DNA of 11,710 nt, taken from the NCBI GenBank assembly GCA_910592005.1, contig CAJVPP010003410.1, positions 1 through 11,710 of the forward strand, written 5' to 3'. Position 1 is the first letter of the stretch. The number at the start of each line of letters is the position of its first letter. This document shows positions 1-9,208 of this stretch, piece after piece. Made by a program: the position numbers and the translations under genes. The notes under the pieces are model-generated. The model was not told where the DNA came from. It saw only the letters and a program-made list of their open reading frames with translations, and searched no databases. The DNA is from Funneliformis mosseae. Taxonomy: Eukaryota > Glomeromycota > Glomeromycetes > Glomerales > Glomeraceae.

Positions 1-50
1 ATATAATAAATAATAATAACAAAATATAAGAATAAGATAAATAAAATAAA

Positions 51-85
51 AATGTTAACTAAGTTAAAAATGTTAACAATGTTAA
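51..85. repeat. Short direct repeats of AATGTTAAC
   Basis: AATGTTAAC occurs at 51-59 and 69-77, and a shortened AATGTTAA at 78-85, directly before the hairpin at 90-146. They may be part of the same element end. Function unknown. Confidence 0.35.
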
Positions 86-89
86 TAAC

Positions 90-146
90 GTTGATCATTC
101 GTCAATCTTTTGTGACGCAGTAGGATTGACTTCATATGGTATCAAC
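90..146. repeat. Nested inverted repeat (hairpin) in a small GC-richer island
   Basis: Outer arms GTTGAT (90-95) and ATCAAC (141-146); inner arms GTCAATC (101-107) and GATTGAC (124-130); loop of 16 nt holding TGTGACGCAG. The right side reads TTCATATGGTATCAAC, which resembles a Copia-type LTR end (TTCA) followed by an initiator-tRNA-Met primer-binding site of the TGGTATCA type. It could therefore be a transposon remnant. Neither reading is proven. Confidence 0.4.
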
Positions 147-2280
147 ATATAAAATAAAACTAAATCTAAAATAATAAATTTATAATACTTTATAATTTTT
201 ATATAATTATTATTAGGATTTTATTTAATTAATAATAATATTAAATTAAAAGAGTTAATTATATATAATTATAATATTAGATTAAAAGTAAAATAAAATT
301 TTCAATTAATAAAAATATAGTTTACATAGATTTATAAGAAAATAAGATTTTAAATATATATATTAAAATTATTAACATTATTATAAATATTTATCTATGA
401 AATAATATATTCAAAAAGTATTTATTATACTTTTTTAAAATAGCTATTTCTTATTTATTTCTTATTATGATCAAATAAATATCACTAATTCTATTTTATT
501 ATTTATTTTTATTATAGATTCTTTATATATTTCATTAAATAAATCTTTTTTTATAGAATTTTCATAATGTTTAGTAAGAAATTTTAATAATTGTTAAAAT
601 AAATTTTGATTTTTTATACAAAGAAGTTAAATATCTAATATTGAAAGATTTACTTAATAACCTAATTTCTTTAATTTTATGTAATGATTTTTCAATTTAA
701 TAATTTTAAAGCTTATTTAAATTATGCTTTTATATTTAAGTAATATTTTTTGAATTCTGTTGTAAAAATTGTATTAAAATACTATTGATTTTTTTTGAAT
801 ATATTCTATTAAAATTAAATAATTATTCTAATAGATTATTAAAGAAAAGTTAAAAATTTAGAAAATAATCTTTTATATAATTATAATAATAAAAATAAAT
901 CTGTAAAATATTTAGCATTAATATTAAATGAGATATTATAAAAATTTCAATTATTTTACAAATTATTTTTTATTATTATTACTAAATTATTTATTTATTA
1001 TTAATAATTTTAATTTAATATAATATTTAAATAGTATAATAATTAAATATAATAGTTTTAATATAATATTTTAATATAATATTTTAAATATAATATATAA
1101 TTACCAATATATTTTTATATTATATTATATAATATATATAAATATTTATAAAGTTTATATAATTTTATTTGCTAATTATATAAAAGTTTTTTATAAGTTT
1201 ATAGATAAGCTTAAGTATATTAGTATCTAATATTTCTTTAGATAAATCTAAATCAATATAGAATAAAGCAAATTATTTCTATTAATAAATTTATATAAAA
1301 AATAGCTTTTTATAATTTAAAGAAAAACCTTTATCTTATTCTTATCATTTGTATTAAAATAAGTTCTTAATCTAATATTATTTTTGCAAAATATTTATCT
1401 AAATTATTAGTTCTAAATTTAAAATAGATAAAATATTAATATTTAAAAAATCTGAAAATTTTAACTAGATTATGATAATATATTATAAATTTAAAATTTA
1501 AAATTTAAAAATAGGTATATTATTCAAGAAAAAGTTTAAATTGAAAATTAATTCTGAAATATATAAATCAATATAAGAATCAAAATAATATAATATTTTA
1601 TTAAGATCTTAAAAGTCAAAATATTTGTAATTAAAATATTATTGATTAAAAAGATATTAAATATATTAAAATTTTTTTAAATATCTTGTAATTCAAAAAT
1701 AATACTTAAAATATTAATGCTAAATAATAGAATAATATTATTAAATAAAGTTAGCTAAAATAATTAAAGTATAATTATTATTAATTATTAAAAATAAGTA
1801 TTAGAAATACTATAGCATATAAAGTATAATATTTTTTTAAAATAAATTTTTTCAGAAGTATTCTAAATCATAACTTAAAAAATCTTAGATAAAAATATAA
1901 ATAGAAAATAATAACTAGTTAACAATTTTAAGTTAAATAAAAGTAAAAAATAAATATATATCAAGATATTTAAAATAATTTAAGTTAAAATATAATATTT
2001 TATTTTTTTTATATATTTTTTAAATAAAATATATTATATATATATCTTATAGAAAAATTAAAATTTTTATTAAAAATTATAAATATTTAGATATTATATA
2101 AAAATAAAAAATAAATAATTCTTTTATATCAAAACTTATCTAACTATATATTATAATTATCAAAACTTATATTTTACAATTTTAGAGTTTAATAATTTTA
2201 ATAAAAACTATATTTGCTTAATATATTTCTATAATTTACTATTAAGAGGATTGTTTTACAAATTAATTTTTATTATCTAA

Positions 2281-3130
2281 AAATTAATATAATTATTATA
2301 TGTTTTTTTATCTTTATTTACTTGAATATTAATTCAGTTATAATTTATTTATTTTTTCTTATACATTTTTTCTTCATTATTATATTTCTTTAATCATTCT
2401 ATATTATTTGATAAGTTATTCTTCATTATTTTCTATTAATAATTTCTATTATTATTTTTTATTATTATTTATTATTATTATTTATTATTGTTATTTTTCA
2501 TTTTTATATTTTTCTTTTATCTTTATATTTTACTTTCATTTTCATATTCTTTATATTTTATCTTTATAATTTTTGTCTCTTATATTTATATTCTTTATCA
2601 TTTACATTCATATTCTTTATTATTATTTTTTTTATAGTTCTTTATTATTCTATATTCATTTTCATTTCTTCTTCATATTATTTTTTTAAATAATTTTTCA
2701 AATATTTTTCAACTTCTTTATCCTATTAAATATTTCTTTATCTTTTTTTGTAAATTAATTTTATTTTTCAAATCTTCTTACTTTATTAATCAAAAGATTT
2801 ATTTATCATTATATATAAACTAGTTAATAAAAAAATAAAAATCTAAATTTTGATGATATTTTTTTTATTAGTTTACTTGTCTGATCACATTCATATATTT
2901 TAGCTTAGAAATTAAAATTAATAAAAATTTTAAATTTCTTTCTTTTTTATTAATGAGTTTTTATATTTTTTTTTATTTTTTTTTAGATTTTATTTAATTA
3001 TTTTTTTATTATTTAAAATTATTTAATCAAAATTTTTCAAAAACTTATATTTTTATTTTTTAATTTTTTGTTTAAAGGTTAAACATTTAATTAATTCATA
3101 TATTTTCATTTTATATTTTTTTTTACAATT
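2281..3130. repeat. T-rich, strand-asymmetric low-complexity tract with an imperfect ATT run
   Basis: The plus strand is strongly T-rich and pyrimidine-rich; for example line 2521-2580 has 39 T against 12 A, and 8 C against 1 G. Imperfect ATT repeats occupy about 2447-2495, and CATT, CTTTAT and TTCATATTC words recur up to about 2700. The minus strand read as protein is Lys/Asn/Ile text with many TAA stops, so I call no gene. By contrast, about 3900-4450 is A-rich on the plus strand. Confidence 0.55.
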
Positions 3131-5749
3131 TTTTTCTATATTATCTTATTAAATTATTTAAATATTATTATTTATTAATAAATTGTAATATAAATAATTA
3201 AATTAATATATAAAATATAATATTAGATATATTTATATATAAAATTCTTTCATTTATTCTATTATATAATTTTTTTATTTTTTTTTATTTTATGATTTTA
3301 ATAATTAATTTTTATATATATTATAATTATTTATATCTTAATATATATTTATGTTATTTATCATATGATTTATCTTATATTATATAATTTATATATAATT
3401 TTAATTAATTATTTATCAATTATAATCTTTCATTTAATTAGCTATTTTTTTAATATCTTAATATTATAATTAATTTATAAAGTTTTCTTTTATTAGTAAA
3501 ATTACTTATTATAATATTTACAATTTCTTAACTTATAATGTCTAGATAATTTCATAATAGAAAAATTATAATTAAAGTTACATAAAAAAATAAGCATTCT
3601 AAAATAATCATATAATTAAAAAAATAATTTTTTGAGATATCAGATATCTCTATATAGTTGAAACTTGTATTTACTCATAAATTTTTAAATATGCAACTGA
3701 AAACTATTTATTAAAAAAAGTTAATAAAATTAATATAATTAATTTATACTTAATTATGCTAAACTATGATTAAATCATTTTTTGTAAACAAATAAAATAT
3801 ATTAATTTATATTAAAAATATTTTATTTGATATGATAATCATAGTAAATAAATATTTAATAATATATATTAGGTAAAAATTTTTAAATTTAATATTTAAC
3901 AAAAATATAAAAATTCTGAAAATAAAAAATGATAATATATTCTAAATTAAACTAAAATGTAAGTAAAGTTTTTTAAAATATGCTATTATATCTTTTATTT
4001 AAAAAACTATAAAACAAACTGAATAACTATTTTTTAAAATATCATATATTTTCAATATTTAACATAATATTAAAAGATTATAGAGCATAAATAACAAAAA
4101 ATTCACAAGAATGAATATAAAATAAATTAAATAATCAATATTACAAGGATTATAAGAATATACCTAAATTAAATCAAAACTGATAATATAGGATTATAAA
4201 AACATACTTAAAAATGCTTAAAAAAGTTAAGTTAGATTATAAAGTAGAGTAATAAATAAATAAATATATTATTATAATTTATAAATATAAATAACAGAAA
4301 AGATTTAAAAAAATAATTAGAATCCTAAAAAAGATAATCAAGCTTAAATAATAAGAATATAAGTAAGTTATAAAGATAGGTTATATCAATATGATTAAAT
4401 CTAAATATTAAATTATAAAATAATAATTATTATAAAGTGATATTTGTATTATTACCTAATTTAAATAATATATTACTATTTAATCTAATAATTAAAAGTA
4501 GTATACTAATAAGTTTATACTATTTAATCAATTAATAAAATACTATAACTAATTAATTAAAATAGAAAAACAAATTTTATATTTATTATTTTTTAAAAAA
4601 GTATTTATTTTTCTATTTAATATATGAAATATTCTGATTTATTATAAAATTACCTTAAATAAGATAAATAATTTATTTAATAATTTTAAAAAAGTTAATA
4701 TCTATTTTTGATATTTTTAATTGATTAAACTTTTGATCTATTTTAAATTATTCTAAATAAAATAAATATTTTTATATATTTTTTTAAAAAAAAATTTATT
4801 TATTTCTAAATATATTTTTGATCAATTAAAACTTAAAGGATTTCAATTTATATTATTATTTTTCTATAAACTTACTTTTAATAAATCTAATTTAAGTATT
4901 TTAAACTATTTATAAAGTTTTAATAATATTTTTAGTAAATATTATTAACTATCAAATTCAAATGCATTAAAATATACTAATTTTCATTTTATAAAAGAAA
5001 AAATAATATGATTCTTTTAATTTTTAAAAGAAGTTATTTAAACATAAAAAATTAATATTATTTCTAAAAAGAAAGAAGTCTTTCAAAAATATTAAAAAAA
5101 AACATTTATTTAAAATCAATAATATTTTTAAATAAAATTATATTAATTTAAAATTAAAAGTTTTAACAAAAAACATTTAAAATTATATATATTATTAAAT
5201 TTTAAATATTTTAATATTATATATTTGTTAAAATATTTAATTAAAAATTAAATTTTAATTAACAATAAAAATTTATAATAAATTTATTAATATCAGATAT
5301 ATCTAAAAATTTATTACAAAAAATAAAATTATTATAAAAACTAAATTTGGATATAATTCTTATTACACCCAAACATAAGCAACCACAAAAATTAATATAG
5401 ATCCGAAAAATAAACAACCCATAAATTTCTGTAATAAAAAATTAATTTTTTTATTATTTATATATTATAAAATTCATTTTTATATTATAAATATCTGTAA
5501 TTTCATCATCCGATTTATCAAAAGTTGAAATCTTACAAGCTCAATAATCCAATCATATAATTTTTTTTCAAATTCTGTAAAAACATTTTCGACTCGTTTG
5601 CTATTTTTGTTTGGTTCATTTTATCCATTTTTCTTTTGACTTAAACCAGCGACTAACCATGACTTTATCAATTTCAAAAGAATTTGCCGCTAATTATTCC
5701 ATTTTCTTTAACATAATGACAACTTGTCTTTTGCTCAATAGAATATTAA

Positions 5750-5823
5750 TTGCGGCGCCATTTGACTATTTTTTTTTTTTTAACAGTACTTTAACTTATT
5801 TGCTCTTTTTGCGGCGGCATTTG
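5750..5823. repeat. Two copies of a GC-rich 15-mer, TTGCGGCGSCATTTG, 59 bp apart
   Basis: TTGCGGCGCCATTTG at 5750-5764 and TTGCGGCGGCATTTG at 5809-5823 differ at one base. They stand out in surroundings of about 25% GC. They could be a protein-binding site pair or part of a short repeat family. Confidence 0.45.
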
Positions 5824-5997
5824 TAAATTTTAAACAAGTTTATCATCAAGCCGCGCGTGATTATATTACATTCGTCATTTAAATGCGTAGTTTTCTTTCG
5901 TTTTCTTTTTTTTTATTTTAAAAAAAATTACTTGAAATTAAAAAACCCTATAGCAAAAAAGGTTGTCGAATTTCGAAACGGTACGGTATTTAAAGGT

Positions 5998-6025
5998 GTA
6001 ATGATATTATATATAATTACATTAC
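5998..6025. repeat. 28-bp imperfect palindrome, GTAATG ... CATTAC
   Basis: GTAATG at 5998-6003 and CATTAC at 6020-6025 flank an AT palindrome, with only two mismatched pairs over the 28 bp. It can extrude as a hairpin. It follows directly after the TATA-like TATTTAAAG. Confidence 0.4.
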
Positions 6026-6056
6026 CATTGTTTTAATTAATATATGAAAAAATTAT

Positions 6057-6097
6057 GAATTCTCCATAAGGCTTAAAAACTTAATGTGGAATTCTCC
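6057..6097. repeat. Direct repeat GAATTCTCC, 32-bp spacing
   Basis: GAATTCTCC at 6057-6065 and 6089-6097, each containing an EcoRI-type palindrome. No larger unit is conserved between the copies. Confidence 0.3.
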
Positions 6098-6149
6098 GAT
6101 ATGAATTATTTTTATTAATTTGGCGTTTTGCATGTGCATGCATTTTATC

Positions 6150-6167
6150 AACCAGTTTAACCAGTTT
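6150..6167. repeat. Perfect tandem duplication of AACCAGTTT
   Basis: AACCAGTTT at 6150-6158 is repeated immediately at 6159-6167, then followed by a related inverted word, AGCCGGTTAA. It ends just before the stop of the 78-codon ORF. Confidence 0.45.
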
Positions 6168-6168
6168 A

Positions 6169-6405
6169 TTAGCCGGTTAATCTTAGTCTTAAAAGGTCAG
6201 TTAAGAATTTTTTTTGGTTAAATTTCAATAAAAAAAAAATGACTGGATTGTCAGGGTTCTTTTTATTTACTTTTGCGTCATAAAGAGTTGCATGAATGTT
6301 TTTGTCTAATCTTATATCATGTGTCAAATATTCAATTACAAAAGATAATATAGAACCTTTTAACGAATTATTAATTATAAAATTCTGGTGCAAACACAGA
6401 TGCAT
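6169..6405 (-). CDS. Hypothetical 78-residue ORF, possibly not a real gene
   Basis: An uninterrupted frame starts at MHLCLHQNF and ends in TAA, in moderate-GC DNA 3' of the bestrophin-like gene and on the same strand. The centre (residues about 22-55, including FVIEYLTHDIRLDKNIHATL) has a mixed composition typical of coding DNA. The C-terminal part is driven by a poly(T) tract read as Phe/Lys. A stop lies directly upstream of the ATG, so it cannot be extended. I recognise no family. It may be a fragment of an older gene or an exon of something undetected. Confidence 0.22.
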   Translation of the reverse strand: MHLCLHQNFIINNSLKGSILSFVIEYLTHDIRLDKNIHATLYDAKVNKKNPDNPVIFFLLKFNQKKFLTDLLRLRLTG

Positions 6406-6454
6406 TTAACAAATAGAAATGTGAAAATTATTATTAGCTCCAATTTTTTTTTTT

Positions 6455-6460
6455 TTTATT
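6455..6460 (-). terminator. Candidate poly(A) signal AATAAA downstream of the bestrophin-like gene
   Basis: AATAAA on the minus strand lies about 100 nt past the TAA stop, followed by a run of 14 A on that strand. A second AATAAA (6560-6555) overlaps the stop codon. In DNA this AT-rich such hexamers occur often by chance, so the exact site is uncertain. Confidence 0.3.
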
Positions 6461-6558
6461 ATATAAATATATATATTATTAATAAATTAATTTTTTTTTT
6501 CTTGCAAATTCAATAAAACTATTTTTGTTTACTAAAATTATTTCATCGCCATGTTTTA

Positions 6559-8044
6559 TTATTCTCCGTCAGCTCCTATCTCTTCTTTTACTACAAGTAA
6601 AGTCCTTACTTCTTCCATTGATTTTTTTGCAGCATCAGAGGCTGTAATACCCTTATCTTTTACAAGAAGATTTTCGTCGGCGTTGATCCAATCATCAACG
6701 CGTGGAGGTTCATGAGATAAAATGGTTTTTAATTCTCGTTTAAGAATGCTAAAAATAATAAAATAAAATAAAATAAATATAAATATTTATAAAAGAAGAT
6801 AAGAGAAGAGAAAAAACATACCCGCAAAAATCGTCCAATTTCAAGTCATTATCGTCATATCCAAAAGGATTTTCAATTTCTGTACCAATGCGTTCTAATC
6901 CAAACAAAATATAAGAGGAGAAGAATACAACGGCAATGGTGGACCAATGAACGGAAGCAACTAACTGAAAAGGTAAAGTAAGGCAATAAACCCAAACAGT
7001 TTGAGAAAGATGGATGGAATAAGCCAAGGGAATAGGACTTCTAAGAATTCTTTCAAAGTGTGATAAACAATCACATAAACCATTAAGGGACGTGTACAAC
7101 TGATTGTTGAGGGGATTTTCAATTCTCTTTGTATCTAACTGAGTTTTAATATAAGAAGAAAGGTAAAGAGTAATTTCCAAAGGAAGGTTACATTCCAAAG
7201 AACTAGGATTAAATTTTCTTTGATGAGGCTTAAGTTTACTTTGAAAGATTTTAGTAAACCATCCAATTTTACGTGCATTAGAGGTATTAGCATCTTTAGC
7301 CGCTAAAGGTTTAAATGATTTTAAAGTTCCTCCAATATTTGAAATTAAATATTCTAGATCTGCATGATTAGTTCCAGTTTCCTCTCTAAGAAAATGTTTA
7401 ACTGCCACTGCAAATCCGAGTAATAAATTTATTGCGGTTGCCTTTTCCAAAATTATTTCTGGTTGTGATTTTCCAACTTTGGAAGATACTTTTCCTCCCT
7501 CGATAATTATTTTATCTTCTCTTACTCCTACCCAAATATTTCGTGTCAAATTACGAATATGCACCACCATCGTGGACCAAAGTTTTCGTCCTTCCCAAAA
7601 TCTAAGAAAATATAAATTCACGTGTTAAAGAAGAACGATGATTACTGCGTTCATAATGAAGAAATATTTTTACCTGTCATAAGCTGTGTTTGTTCTATAA
7701 GAGAGCAAAAGACCAACCACAATACCAATGATGGGGGTAAATGTGTTGGGTATACTTAATTTAATTTCATATACTTCAAAGAGAATTGTGATAATAGCGG
7801 CAAATATGGTTACCATTATAGTTGGTATAATGACACTTGGTAAAACCGAACCCTTCAACCTTAGAACATTCGGTCGATGACGTACATTCGGACGATATTC
7901 TTTAGGCTCTTCCACCCTATTCATGGCTTTTTCTGCATCCGTCAATTTTTTGTTTTTGCCTTTTATGGTTCCATTAGGATTGTTTAACGTTATTAATTCA
8001 TTCATAGACTTCTGGACTATTTCCGGCGCATTCATATCCGTCAT
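6559..8044 (-). CDS. Bestrophin/UPF0187-family anion channel protein, three exons, complete
   Basis: Spliced CDS: exon 1 8044-7674, exon 2 7601-6822, exon 3 6748-6559 with TAA at 6561-6559; 1,341 nt, 446 residues. The reading frame is continuous across both junctions, each in phase 2 (Arg124 and Gly384 are split codons). Seen: a charged N-terminus of about 60 residues, then RHRPNVLRLKGSVLP, a hydrophobic segment (about 66-89), a second one (about 101-115) running into LLLSYRTNTAYDRFWEGRKLW (111-132), HIRNLTRNIW (138-147), AVAVKHFLREE (188-198), ERILRSPIPLAYSIHL (307-322), two more hydrophobic segments (about 325-357) and ENPFGYDDNDLKLD (367-380). Known: these blocks mark the fungal/bacterial bestrophin-like family, whose characterised members are pentameric anion channels; the acidic NPFG block corresponds to the region near the Ca2+ clasp of animal bestrophins. 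Inferred: a membrane chloride or anion channel. The ATG at 8044 has A at -3; Met4 is an alternative start. The cellular membrane cannot be told from sequence. Confidence 0.93.
6749..6821 (-). other. Intron 2 of the bestrophin-like gene (73 nt, GT-AG)
   Basis: Donor GTATGT at 6821 and acceptor TTATTTTTAG ending at 6749. The intron is mostly T/A, including a short run of TTTTA units. Splicing rejoins DDFCG to ILKREL and opens a 62-codon final exon. If retained, the frame reads a hydrophobic low-complexity tail and ends at a TAG formed by the acceptor itself. Phase 2. Confidence 0.9.
7602..7673 (-). other. Intron 1 of the bestrophin-like gene (72 nt, GT-AG)
   Basis: Donor GTAAAAAT at 7673 and acceptor TTTTCTTAG ending at 7602. 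Splicing rejoins TATGACAG to ATTTTGGGAAGG and restores the family motif TAYDRFWEGRKLW. If retained, translation stops at once (AGG TAA). Phase 2. Confidence 0.93.
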
Positions 8045-8256
8045 TTTGTCAAAAAGTCTTTAATGGTTATCTTAAATTTTATGAATTGGAACTTTTTTTT
8101 TTTAACAAATGATAAACCTATAATACCAAAAATTTTTAAAAATTTTTTGAGTGAAAAGTTTCTCTCTTTAAATACTTTGTAATAATATGTACAACGCAAC
8201 GAAAATAACTCCGACATATATTTATTGTATTTAATGGCTAATGTATGGTAATCCAT
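8041..8256 (-). promoter_or_regulatory. 5' flank of the bestrophin-like gene with a 71-codon upstream ORF overlapping its start
   Basis: An ORF of 71 codons begins at ATG 8256-8254 and ends in TGA at 8043-8041, so its stop overlaps the main ATG (ATGA). The product is Lys/Phe-rich, partly from poly(A) tracts (FVKKKKFQF), and matches no family I recognise. It is more likely leader sequence than a real protein. If the transcript starts upstream of 8256, it would act as a uORF and could lower or couple translation of the channel. A TATA-like TTTATAAATTT on the minus strand sits at about 8392-8382, but none of these promoter signals is strong. Confidence 0.22.
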
Positions 8257-8434
8257 ATTTGTGAAACAGGGTTTTCAGCCAAGGCACATGAATAATGGAA
8301 GACAAGTAAATAATTTCGAAACTCAAATTTTTTTTTTAAATTTCAATAACTACAATTGAAATCGGTTTAGATTGTTCAACAAATTTATAAAAATAATAAA
8401 AATTTGAAAATCAAATTTTTTTGATAAACACTCA

Positions 8435-8503
8435 AAGAATGATGGACCTGTTTGATTTTTTGGTGATCACATTAAGGATGATGGACCTTTTTTGATTTTC
8501 AGG
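8435..8503. repeat. Direct repeat with 39-bp period containing ATGATGGACCT
   Basis: About 29 bp at 8435-8463 recur at 8474-8503 with few differences; the shared core is ATGATGGACCT, followed by TTTGATTTT in both. It lies in the 5' flank of the channel gene, some 390-460 bp before its start codon, so it could be a duplicated upstream element. It might also belong to the eroded coding sequence that begins just after it. Confidence 0.5.
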
Positions 8504-8538
8504 AGTAAATTTTAACGATTGCTAATATTAATTTATGA

Positions 8539-8895
8539 TTTTTATTAAAATCGAAATGGGTTATTTACCAAAATGCAGAAAATGTTCATACCTATAATCC
8601 TAGTGTGGAATAAAAAGAAAAAAGAGCATGTTGGATGGATGTTTTTAATCGACATCGATGCTTTGAATTCAGTGAATTTGTGCGAATTTCCTAAATAGGT
8701 TGAAGATCAGGACATCAATTTAATATTAAACATGGCGAACAAAAACTGGAAATAATATTATCTCAACATTACCAATTTAAAAAAAAAATAGTTCATCCTC
8801 AGATAACAGTCGGCAAGAAAAACCACAAGAACCAACCTTGTGCCTAATAAAACTAGTTGAATATGGAAGATTTATTAAAACTGATGGACGTGAGT
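8539..8895 (+). pseudogene. Eroded coding sequence with in-frame stops and a poly(A) frameshift, family unknown
   Basis: One frame from 8539 reads protein-like text: KSKWVIYQNAENVHTYNPSV, then TAA at 8611, CWMDVFNRHRCFEFSEFVRI, TAA at 8692, TGA at 8701, then SGHQFNIKHGEQKLEIILSQ, until the ten-A run at 8779-8788. After that run another frame becomes the better one (SRQEKPQEPTLCLIKLVEYG, then RFIKTDGRE), ending in TAA at 8893-8895. All three internal stops could derive from CAA or CGA by C-to-T change, and the frame switch falls on a homopolymer prone to slippage. Amino-acid composition is balanced, unlike the AT-driven noise elsewhere. I do not recognise the family; a transposon or duplicated-gene remnant is possible. 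It lies upstream of, and divergent from, the channel gene. Confidence 0.38.
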
Positions 8896-9095
8896 AATAA
8901 ATTAATAATATTAATAATTGATTGATCAATTTACTATAAATTATTTATTACAACTGTAAAAAATGTAAAAATGTCGAATTTTATATCAGATCATGCTATA
9001 ATTAACAATCATATATGTACCTTTTTTTTCAAAATTAAATAGTTTTATTTTTTATTTTGTATTAATAATACTATTAAATATGATTTATTCTACAG
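8890..9095 (+). other. Candidate GT-AG intron (206 nt) after the eroded coding sequence
   Basis: GTGAGT at 8890 and TTATTCTACAG ending at 9095 are good splice consensus sites, and the stretch between is markedly more AT-rich than its flanks. Splicing would join an ATG at 8863 (MEDLLKLMD) in phase 0 to HSSRGFFGRKSKISNKFT and onward to TAG at 9180-9182, a 37-residue ORF. Alternatively it is an intron of the older eroded gene, in whose frame (IKTDG) the downstream part closes after three more codons. Splicing is not demonstrated by sequence alone. Confidence 0.3.
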
Positions 9096-9208
9096 CATTC
9101 AAGTAGAGGATTTTTTGGAAGAAAAAGTAAGATATCAAATAAATTTACGAGAAACTTAATTAGCAAGGGATCTACTTCATAGAAAATGGTTTTAATAAAT
9201 AAATTTAT

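Larger units (their letters stand above)
1..5340. other. Extremely AT-rich, CpG-free block without recognisable genes
   Basis: GC is about 3-12% in most 60-nt lines, against about 35% in the channel gene. No ORF of note survives on either strand; TAA dominates every frame at about the rate expected by chance. By eye I find no CpG between about 117 and 5,402, while GpC occurs about two dozen times, so the loss is specific to CpG and not only low GC. This fits old, methylated and deaminated repeat DNA. A centromere-like or other heterochromatic role is possible but not shown. Confidence 0.75.
5341..6168. other. Moderate-GC intergenic stretch with short repeats
   Basis: GC rises and CpG reappears from about 5403. 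A 71-codon hydrophobic ORF (5611-5826, plus) is present but I do not call it a gene. AAAAACCCTA at 5941-5950 resembles the telomere-like or ribosomal-promoter box seen in some fungal promoters, and TATTTAAAG at about 5988-5996 resembles a TATA element, but no gene follows either. Separate entries list the repeats found here. Confidence 0.5.

Noticed and set aside
430..850. Minus-strand text readable as protein if TAA and TGA are taken as mutated Gln and Arg codons
   Set aside because: The stop frequency matches chance for DNA of about 90% AT, and no conserved motif appears. An alternative genetic code is also excluded, because the channel gene uses TAA as its stop and the standard code throughout.
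2840..2880. GATGATATT as a possible reverse-transcriptase catalytic motif remnant
   Set aside because: No frame gives the surrounding Tyr/Phe-x-Asp-Asp context with neighbouring conserved residues.
2281..4450. Possible large inverted duplication between the T-rich tract and the A-rich tract at about 3900-4450
   Set aside because: Comparing one tract with the reverse complement of the other shows no shared words beyond low-complexity matches.
5611..5826. 71-codon plus-strand ORF with a hydrophobic product
   Set aside because: Its hydrophobicity comes from T-rich tracts read as Phe/Leu, it spans the GC-rich direct repeat and a T13-type run, and it matches no family I know. A real gene is not excluded but not supported.
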